A stretch of 6,695 nt of DNA from CAZPWQ01 sp964590495 (GTDB taxonomy: Bacteria; Bacteroidota; Rhodothermia; Balneolales; Balneolaceae). The first letter of the stretch is position 1. The number at the start of each line of letters is the position of its first letter. Shown piece by piece: positions 1-4,820 of the stretch. Made by a program: the position numbers and the translations under genes. The stretch is from the NCBI GenBank assembly GCA_964590495.1, contig CAZPWQ010000157.1:1-6695 (forward strand). The letters are read 5' to 3'. Under the pieces are notes generated by a model. That model saw only the letters and a program-made list of their open reading frames with translations, was not told the DNA's origin and did no database searches.

Positions 1-98
1 AACAGATTATAAAGGGGTTGCTTTAACTTTTACCGGACAACAGTGATTTTAAATGTTTAATTTTGAACTAAGCATTTGACATTTAACATTCATAATTA
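1..98. other. Intergenic region downstream of ald
   Basis: This AT-rich stretch carries no credible gene. It contains a perfect 8-bp inverted repeat, TTAAATGT at 49-56 and ACATTTAA at 79-86, separated by 22 bases. Three heptamers, AAGCATT, TGACATT and TAACATT, run head to tail at 70-90 and end 8 bases before the ald stop codon. Transcription of ald on the minus strand would run into this region. The stem is AT-only apart from one G-C pair and has no following T tract, so I do not call it an intrinsic terminator. Confidence 0.5.
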
Positions 99-1313
99 CT
101 ATATCTGGCTGGCGATCAACATTTCAATCTCGCGATAGGGCATATCGAAAAGTCTGGAAAGAGATTTTTTGGTGAGATGTTTTTTATAGACATAGGTTCC
201 ATTCCTCAGCGCTGTATTCGACCACAGACAATCTTTTATTCCTCCTGCATCGCCGATTGCAAGCAAATAAGGTGCTATAACATTATTAAGTGCATAAGTA
301 GCCGTTCGTGCTACATTAGAAGGAATATTCGGCACACAATAGTGAATGATATCATGGTCCACAAAAATAGGCTCTGAATGGGTAGTGGGCCGGCTTGTTG
401 CAATACATCCTCCCTGATCGATGACAGTATCTACAATCACACTTCCCGCCTTCATGCTGGCCACCATCGGCTCGGTTACCATGCACGGGGCCCGTTCACC
501 TTCAAATACAGCAGCACCGATAACTACATCGGCATACTGCAGGGCAGATGACAGGTATTGGTAGTTGGCGGTTGCCGTAATAATACGCCGGTCGAGAGCA
601 TTTTCGAGGTGACGCAGCCGTCCCAGGTCATTATCCATAACAAAAACCTGGGCACCGTAACCCAATGCAGTTCTGGCTGCATATTCTGCCGTAATTCCGG
701 CCCCGATAATAACGACAGTAGCGGGAGGAATACCTGATATGCCCCCAAGCATGATACCCTGTCCGCCATCGCTTTTTTCAAGGTAATGTGCCCCGATTTG
801 AACCGACATGGATCCAATAATTTCATGCATCATTCGTACAATCGGAAATTCCTTGTCTTTCGCCTGAATAAATTCAAATCCAATTGCTGTAATATTGTTA
901 TCTATCAGCGATTTAATTAATTCTTCGGTTGCATTGCCCAGATGCAGAGCCGACAAAAGAATCTGGTCTTTCTGAAGCAGATCATATTCTACCTCGGAAG
1001 GTGGTGCTACTTTAACAATCATTTCCGACTGTTTATAAAGTTCATCAATACTATAGGCTATTTGAGCCCCTGCGTCTGCATACTCCTGATCGGTAAAATT
1101 AGCTTCTGCACCGGCATCTGTTTCAAGATATATTTTATGGCCATTTGCCTTAAGAACAGAAACACCTCCGGGCGTGAGTGAAATGCGACGTTCATCGTTA
1201 GAAATTTCTTTTGGTAACCCGATTTTCAGTGAGATGTTCGATTCCGATTTCATCAGTCTCTGTTCAAGGGTCTGAATTCCTATCTGTTCGGTGTCCAGCG
1301 GGTTGATATCCAT
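99..1313 (-). CDS. ald: Alanine dehydrogenase (NAD-dependent)
   Basis: The product is predicted to catalyse reversible NAD-dependent oxidative deamination of L-alanine to pyruvate and ammonium in the cytoplasm, linking amino-acid and central carbon metabolism. The 404-residue protein has the AlaDH/PNT N-terminal domain at about 30-165 and the NAD-binding domain at about 168-335. By alignment from memory with the Mycobacterium enzyme, substrate and catalytic residues are R43 (RRISLTP), K101 (VKVAPP), H124 (LHLG) and D299 (IDQGG). The nucleotide-binding turn is GAGITAEYA at 204-212, with D227 as likely ribose contact. The HYCVPNIPS block (324-332) is typical of AlaDH and argues against transhydrogenase alpha or saccharopine dehydrogenase. 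About 28 residues precede the usual family start. Met21 is an alternative start, but Bacteroidota homologues commonly carry a similar extension, so I keep Met1. There is no Shine-Dalgarno sequence. It is divergent from rsmA and appears monocistronic, stop TAG. Confidence 0.95.
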   Translation of the reverse strand: MDINPLDTEQIGIQTLEQRLMKSESNISLKIGLPKEISNDERRISLTPGGVSVLKANGHKIYLETDAGAEANFTDQEYADAGAQIAYSIDELYKQSEMIVKVAPPSEVEYDLLQKDQILLSALHLGNATEELIKSLIDNNITAIGFEFIQAKDKEFPIVRMMHEIIGSMSVQIGAHYLEKSDGGQGIMLGGISGIPPATVVIIGAGITAEYAARTALGYGAQVFVMDNDLGRLRHLENALDRRIITATANYQYLSSALQYADVVIGAAVFEGERAPCMVTEPMVASMKAGSVIVDTVIDQGGCIATSRPTTHSEPIFVDHDIIHYCVPNIPSNVARTATYALNNVIAPYLLAIGDAGGIKDCLWSNTALRNGTYVYKKHLTKKSLSRLFDMPYREIEMLIASQI

Positions 1314-1333
1314 ATGTTATTATTTTTTCACGT

Positions 1334-1348
1334 CTTATCTGCGATAAG
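1334..1348. promoter_or_regulatory. Inverted repeat in the ald leader, possible operator or leader hairpin
   Basis: The perfect inverted repeat CTTATC-TGC-GATAAG has 6-bp arms and a 3-base centre. It lies 20 bp upstream of the ald start codon and about 13 bp downstream of the candidate ald -7 box, so it would fall near the transcription start or in the leader RNA. Such a position suits a repressor site or a small mRNA hairpin. I do not recognise the motif as a named operator. The symmetry is seen directly; the function is inference. Confidence 0.4.
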
Positions 1349-1361
1349 TTAATTTAAGCAA

Positions 1362-1394
1362 CAACGCTAAGCAAAAAATCTAAATAAAATCAAA
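1362..1394 (-). promoter_or_regulatory. Candidate ald promoter, Bacteroidota type
   Basis: Read on the minus strand, TTTG (1394-1391) is followed after 21 bases by TAGCGTTG (1369-1362), a 7-of-8 match to the Bacteroidota -7 consensus TAnnTTTG with its -33 TTTG element. The leader to the ald start would be roughly 40 nt. The region is AT-rich, so chance matches are likely. Confidence 0.35.
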
Positions 1395-1406
1395 CTGATC
1401 CTTAAG

Positions 1407-1440
1407 TTTGGCTGGATTCTTGTATTTTACAATACGTTTC
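1407..1440 (+). promoter_or_regulatory. Candidate rsmA promoter, Bacteroidota type
   Basis: TTTG at 1407-1410 is followed after 22 bases by TACGTTTC at 1433-1440, a 7-of-8 match to TAnnTTTG. The predicted leader to the rsmA ATG is about 45 nt. It lies next to, without overlapping, the candidate ald promoter on the other strand, as expected for a divergent gene pair. The spacing is slightly longer than the usual 19-21 bases. Confidence 0.35.
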
Positions 1441-1491
1441 GAACTATTTTAAACCCCCGGCAACGGCGAAAAGGTTCATTTTTTTAAAATA

Positions 1492-2268
1492 ATGAGTATA
1501 AAACCCAAAAAAAGCTTAGGACAGCATTTCCTGACGGACCAAAATATTATTTCCAAAATAGCGGATGCTGTTCCGGCTCAACAGGGAGATAAAATCATTG
1601 AAATCGGTGCGGGAACAGGAGCACTTACCGGAGCTTTGCTTGAAAGTTTTGACAACGTGCATGCCGTTGAACTTGACCAGCGCGCCGTCGAAGTCCTGGC
1701 AAATAAATTTCCCGGTTTGGCAGTATACCGCCGGAATGTACTGGAGGTAGAGTGGGAGGAGCTATCAGCGGGAAAAGAGAAAACCCATGTAGTAGGAAAT
1801 TTACCTTATTATATTACCAGTCAGATACTTTTTGCGTTGCTTGAAAACCGAAGATTTATTTCCGACGCTTTACTGATGATGCAAAAAGAAGTGGCAGAGC
1901 GGCTGGTCGCTTCCATCCGGACCAAAGACTATGGCATTCTCAGCGTTCAAACTCAGTTGATGAGTACTCCGGAAATTCTCTTTCCGGTCTCACGCCACTG
2001 TTTTGATCCACAGCCGAATGTCGAAAGTGCTATGGTAAAACTCACCTTTGATAAAGGAGCTTTAAACTGCAGTGATCAAAATTTAAAAACCGTGGTGAGA
2101 ACAGCCTTTAACCAGCGAAGAAAAAAATTAAGCAATGCTCTAAAAACGGTAATCAGTAAAGATAATCTTCCGTATGATTTTAATTTTGACAAGCGGGCTG
2201 AAGCCTGGCCTCCCCAAGAATATGAAAAGTTGACAGCACATCTGGAGGAGAGTGGCATTTTGACCTGA
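1492..2268 (+). CDS. rsmA: 16S rRNA (adenine(1518)-N6/adenine(1519)-N6)-dimethyltransferase
   Basis: RsmA (KsgA) uses S-adenosylmethionine to dimethylate the two adjacent adenines in the 3'-terminal hairpin of 16S rRNA, a late quality-control step in 30S subunit assembly. Loss of this activity is known to give kasugamycin resistance. The 258-residue protein has the usual family length. Signatures are the N-terminal KSLGQHFLTD (7-16), the SAM-binding motif I EIGAGTGALT (37-46), acidic E60 in VELD at the end of strand 2, and catalytic motif IV NLPYYI (103-108). The family blocks FDPQPNVESAMVKL (171-184) and AFNQRRKKLSNALK (205-218) follow, with a small helical C-terminal domain from about 185. 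The start sits directly before the conserved N-terminus. There is no good Shine-Dalgarno; GAAAAGG at 1468-1474 is 17 bases away, too far to be convincing. The next gene is 273 bp downstream, so it is probably monocistronic. Confidence 0.96.
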   Translation: MSIKPKKSLGQHFLTDQNIISKIADAVPAQQGDKIIEIGAGTGALTGALLESFDNVHAVELDQRAVEVLANKFPGLAVYRRNVLEVEWEELSAGKEKTHVVGNLPYYITSQILFALLENRRFISDALLMMQKEVAERLVASIRTKDYGILSVQTQLMSTPEILFPVSRHCFDPQPNVESAMVKLTFDKGALNCSDQNLKTVVRTAFNQRRKKLSNALKTVISKDNLPYDFNFDKRAEAWPPQEYEKLTAHLEESGILT

Positions 2269-2413
2269 AATTTCGGCTATATATTTTGGCAGGTAAATAA
2301 AAAATTAGAGATAACCTTCTTTATTTTGCTTTAAAAGGCCTTCATGATTTTGTACTCAAATTATCGCAGTAAAAAAATAGTTTGGTACGGTACTTGCTCA
2401 TATATTCACCTGA

Positions 2414-2446
2414 TGCAGAGATGACAAAACTAAAATGAACTCTGCA
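2414..2446. promoter_or_regulatory. Inverted repeat upstream of groES (distal)
   Basis: The arms TGCAGAG (2414-2420) and CTCTGCA (2440-2446) are a perfect 7-bp inverted repeat with a 19-base spacer. Centre-to-centre arm spacing is 26 bp, roughly two and a half helical turns. It could be a split operator or part of a folded leader. It is unlike CIRCE in both sequence and spacer length. Function is inferred only from symmetry and position. Confidence 0.3.
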
Positions 2447-2467
2447 AATAAATTTAGGATGTCTCGG

Positions 2468-2486
2468 CAGCATTTTTTGCATGCTG
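2468..2486. promoter_or_regulatory. Inverted repeat upstream of groES (proximal), possible operator
   Basis: CAGCAT (2468-2473) and ATGCTG (2481-2486) form a perfect inverted repeat around a 7-base TTTTTGC centre, 55 bp before the groES start. It overlaps the -33 element of the candidate groES promoter, the usual place for a repressor site. It could also be a weak terminator-like hairpin for read-through from rsmA, but no T tract follows it. Confidence 0.4.
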
Positions 2487-2510
2487 AAACGAAAATTCAC
2501 TTTAAATTTA
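2476..2510 (+). promoter_or_regulatory. Candidate groES-groEL promoter
   Basis: TTTG (2476-2479) is followed after 23 bases by TAAATTTA (2503-2510), a 7-of-8 match to the Bacteroidota -7 consensus TAnnTTTG. The leader to groES would be about 25 nt and would include the TAGGAG ribosome-binding site at 2528-2533. A second TAAATTTA at 2449-2456 has no suitable -33 partner. The spacing is at the long end of what is accepted, and the base composition makes chance matches common. Confidence 0.3.
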
Positions 2511-2541
2511 ACTGTTAACCTTAAATGTAGGAGTCATACTT

Positions 2542-2835
2542 ATGGCTAAGTCTAAAATCAAACCATTAAGCGATCGCGTTTTGGTTCAGCCAGAACCTGC
2601 TGAAGAAAAAACTGATTCAGGTATTATAATTCCTGATACAGCAAAAGAGAAACCTCAGGAAGGTACTGTTGTAGCAGCGGGTCCTGGTAAAGTAGAAAAC
2701 GGAACCAAAATTGACATGTCGGTCAAACAAGGCGATAAGGTGTTGTATGGAAAATATTCCGGCACTGAAATCACGCTCGATGGTGAAGAGTATCTAATCA
2801 TGCGTGAATCCGACATTCTTGGAATTGTTTCCTAA
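2542..2835 (+). CDS. groES: Co-chaperonin GroES (Hsp10)
   Basis: GroES forms a heptameric lid that binds the GroEL ring in the presence of ATP and closes the folding chamber in the cytoplasm. The 97-residue length is normal for the family. Visible landmarks are the N-terminal KPLSDRVLVQP strand (7-17), the flexible mobile loop at about 20-35 whose hydrophobic GIII (27-30) docks on the GroEL apical domain, the AAGPGK turn (45-50), the GDKVLYGKYSG block (64-74) and the C-terminal YLIMRESDILGIV (84-96). A clear ribosome-binding site, TAGGAG at 2528-2533, lies 8 bases before the ATG, unlike the ald, rsmA and hexosaminidase starts, which fits a highly expressed gene. It is the first gene of the groES-groEL operon, 58 bp before groEL. 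Confidence 0.98.
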   Translation: MAKSKIKPLSDRVLVQPEPAEEKTDSGIIIPDTAKEKPQEGTVVAAGPGKVENGTKIDMSVKQGDKVLYGKYSGTEITLDGEEYLIMRESDILGIVS

Positions 2836-2882
2836 TCACAATCACATTTATGAAATCATTCAATCTAAAACTAATAAAAATT

Positions 2883-2890
2883 AAAGGAGA
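2883..2890 (+). promoter_or_regulatory. Strong ribosome-binding site of groEL
   Basis: AAAGGAGA lies four bases upstream of the groEL ATG at 2894 and is the best Shine-Dalgarno match among the gene starts in this window. It fixes the groEL start and suggests strong translation initiation, whereas ald, rsmA and the hexosaminidase gene have AT-rich leaders without one. Confidence 0.8.
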
Positions 2891-2893
2891 ACT

Positions 2894-4570
2894 ATGTCAG
2901 CAAAACTAGTTCACTACGATATGGAAGCACGCGATGCACTAAAGCGTGGCGTTGACAAGCTTGCTAACGCTGTCAAGGTTACATTGGGTCCAAAAGGACG
3001 TAATGTAGTAATTGAAAAGTCGTTTGGTGCACCGACTGTAACCAAAGACGGTGTAACGGTAGCCAAGGAAATTGAGCTGTCCAACAAACGGGAAAATATG
3101 GGAGCTCAGATGGTAAAAGAAGTTGCCTCACGTACCAGCGATAATGCCGGTGACGGAACAACTACTGCTACTGTGCTTGCTCAGTCTATCATCCAAACCG
3201 GTATGAAAAACGTTACTGCCGGTGCCAACCCGATGGAACTAAAGCGTGGTATCGAAACTGCTGTTAAAACCATTGTTGCCGAGCTGCAGAAAATGAGCAA
3301 GGAAATCAGCGGCCGAAACGAAATCGCACAGATCGGTACTATTTCTGCCAACAATGACGAAGCGATCGGTAATCTTATCGCCGATGCGATGGAAAAAGTT
3401 GGTAAAGACGGTGTTATCACTGTTGAGGAAGCCAAAGGTACAGAAACCTACCTTGAAACGGTTGAAGGTATGCAGTTCGACCGCGGTTATCTCTCCCCTT
3501 ATTTTGTAACCGATTCTGAGAACATGGTTGCAGAAATGGAAGAGCCGTATATCCTGATCTTCGACAAGAAGATTTCCAACATGAAGGATCTGCTACCAAT
3601 TCTTGAAAAAGTCATTCAAACCGGTAAGCCTCTGCTTATTATCGCTGAAGATGTTGAAGGCGAAGCACTTGCTACACTGGTTGTTAACAAGCTGCGAGGC
3701 TCGCTGAAGATTGCAGCCGTCAAAGCTCCGGGATTCGGCGATCGTCGCAAGCAGATGCTTGAAGACATTGCTATCCTGAGCGGCGGTACTGTTATTTCAG
3801 AAGAGCGGGGTTACAAGCTTGAAAATGCTACGCTCGATTATCTGGGAACAGCCGACCGTGTAAACATCACCAAAGACGATACAACACTTGTTGGCGGTCA
3901 GGGCAAAGATAATGACATCAAAGCCCGTATCAACCAGATTAAAGGACAAATTGAGTCCACTACTTCTGATTACGATCGTGAGAAGCTGCAGGAGCGTCTT
4001 GCCAAATTGAGCGGCGGTGTTGCTGTTCTTTATATCGGTGCTGCTTCAGAAGTTGAAATGAAAGAGAAGAAAGCACGTGTTGAAGATGCGCTTCACGCTA
4101 CCCGCGCCGCTGTTGAAGAAGGCGTGATAGCAGGTGGAGGCGTCTCATTCCTGCGTGCCCAGGAAGCTCTCGAAGGTCTCAAAGGCGAATCGCCGGATCA
4201 GGAAGTTGGTTTTGAAATTGTACGCAGAGCTCTTGAAGAGCCGTTGCGCTGCATAGCCAACAATGCCGGTGCCGAAGGATCTATCGTTGTACAGAAAGTG
4301 AAAGAAGGTAAAGATGCTTTCGGTTACAACGCCCGTACTGAAAAGTACGAAGACCTGGTTAAAGCAGGTGTTATCGATCCTACAAAAGTAGCACGAACCG
4401 CACTGGAAAATGCTGCTTCTGTAGCCGGACTTATGCTGACTACCGAAGCTATCGTATCTGACAAGCCTTCAAAAGGCGATGATGACGATGACGATGGCCC
4501 TGGCGGCGGCATGGGCGGAATGGGCGGCGGAATGCCCGGAGGCATGGGCGGAATGGGCGGCATGATGTAA
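2894..4570 (+). CDS. groEL: Chaperonin GroEL (Hsp60)
   Basis: GroEL is the ATP-driven double-ring chaperonin that encloses unfolded cytoplasmic proteins under the GroES lid. The 558-residue protein is complete and keeps E. coli numbering through most of its length. ATP-site residues D52 (KDGVTVAKE), D87 (GDGTTTAT), D398 (VEDAL) and D495 (GVIDPTKV) are present. Apical-domain residues that bind substrate and GroES are also kept: Y199, Y203, F204, L234, L237, L259, V263 and V264. The family signature AAVEEGVIAGGG is at 405-416. The tail is longer than in E. coli: six consecutive Asp (529-534), then a 22-residue Gly/Met tail (537-558) with one Pro. This flexible tail would project into the ring cavity. 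It is the second gene of the groES operon and is followed by a strong terminator. With one copy in view, I infer it is the main housekeeping chaperonin. Confidence 0.98.
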   Translation: MSAKLVHYDMEARDALKRGVDKLANAVKVTLGPKGRNVVIEKSFGAPTVTKDGVTVAKEIELSNKRENMGAQMVKEVASRTSDNAGDGTTTATVLAQSIIQTGMKNVTAGANPMELKRGIETAVKTIVAELQKMSKEISGRNEIAQIGTISANNDEAIGNLIADAMEKVGKDGVITVEEAKGTETYLETVEGMQFDRGYLSPYFVTDSENMVAEMEEPYILIFDKKISNMKDLLPILEKVIQTGKPLLIIAEDVEGEALATLVVNKLRGSLKIAAVKAPGFGDRRKQMLEDIAILSGGTVISEERGYKLENATLDYLGTADRVNITKDDTTLVGGQGKDNDIKARINQIKGQIESTTSDYDREKLQERLAKLSGGVAVLYIGAASEVEMKEKKARVEDALHATRAAVEEGVIAGGGVSFLRAQEALEGLKGESPDQEVGFEIVRRALEEPLRCIANNAGAEGSIVVQKVKEGKDAFGYNARTEKYEDLVKAGVIDPTKVARTALENAASVAGLMLTTEAIVSDKPSKGDDDDDDGPGGGMGGMGGGMPGGMGGMGGMM

Positions 4571-4617
4571 AATCAGCTGTTTATAAACCGTCTGGTTTCA
4601 TAACGCCGGATAAAATT

Positions 4618-4659
4618 AAAGCCTCGTTTCTGTCAACCGACGGAAGCGGGGCTTTTTTT
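4618..4659 (+). terminator. Rho-independent terminator of groES-groEL
   Basis: The arm AAAGCCTCGTTTCT (4618-4631) pairs with GGAAGCGGGGCTTT (4642-4655) through a 14-bp stem that includes three G-U pairs, around a 10-base loop. A run of seven T (4653-4659) overlaps the end of the stem. It sits 48 bp after the groEL stop. On the minus strand the same hairpin is followed by TTTAATTTTA, so it might also stop transcription from the convergent hexosaminidase gene, though less efficiently. Confidence 0.88.
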
Positions 4660-4663
4660 ATTG

Positions 4664-4735
4664 CCGCGGATTTGTACGGATTGAAAGGAGTGATTTTTTA
4701 CCACAGATTTGAACAGAATGGCACAGGACTTTTCG
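4664..4735. repeat. Degenerate 10-bp-phased intergenic repeats
   Basis: Two neighbouring blocks show 10-bp periodicity. In the first, CGGA recurs at 4667 and 4677, within CGGATTTGTA and CGGATTGAAA, and a related AGGA follows at 4686, one base out of phase. In the second, ACAG recurs exactly at 4703, 4713 and 4723, within CCACAGATTT, GAACAGAATG and GCACAGGACT. Each block ends in a T-rich run (4693-4699 and 4730-4733). The pattern resembles the CCACGGATT/CACAGATT-type phased repeats often met between genes in Bacteroidota and other phyla. That resemblance is from memory. Confidence 0.5.
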
Positions 4736-4820
4736 AGCTTGTACAACTATTTAAAAATGAATTTTTGTCACAAATAAAACATTATAAATCTATGCTAATC
4801 AGTGGCTTATATACTAGCTA

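Larger units (their letters stand above)
2269..2541. other. groESL control region without CIRCE
   Basis: This 273-bp AT-rich gap between rsmA and groES has no credible gene. A weak 5-bp stem, ACCTG (2263-2267) with CAGGT (2290-2294), straddles the rsmA stop and is not a convincing terminator. I looked for the HrcA operator CIRCE (TTAGCACTC-N9-GAGTGCTAA) and for a sigma-32-type promoter and saw neither. Instead there are two other inverted repeats, at 2414-2446 and 2468-2486, listed separately. Confidence 0.6.
4571..4820. other. Convergent intergenic region between groEL and the hexosaminidase gene
   Basis: These 250 bp hold the groEL terminator (4618-4659), then 10-bp-phased degenerate repeats (4664-4735), then AT-rich sequence with no gene. 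A small symmetrical TTTGT-C-ACAAA lies at 4764-4774. No separate hairpin with a T tract is seen close behind the hexosaminidase stop at 4821. Confidence 0.6.

Noticed and set aside
524..826. 100-codon alternative frame on the minus strand inside ald
   Set aside because: It lies wholly within the ald coding region in another frame, with no recognisable domain and no independent start signal.
2263..2294. Hairpin after rsmA as a terminator
   Set aside because: The stem is only 5 bp with a loop of more than 20 bases and no T tract directly after it.
2378..2384. TAGTTTG as a -7 promoter element for groES
   Set aside because: It has one base too few between TA and TTTG, and the nearest upstream TTTG (2349-2352) is 25 bases away, outside the usual spacing.
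2269..2541. CIRCE operator or sigma-32 heat-shock promoter
   Set aside because: I searched for TTAGCACTC/GAGTGCTAA arms and for CTTGAA with a CCCCAT-type -10 and found neither.
4324..4563. Proline-rich minus-strand reading frame opposite the groEL 3' end
   Set aside because: The Pro-rich translation is simply the complement of the Gly-Met tail codons. groEL is certain on the other strand and there is no start context for this frame.
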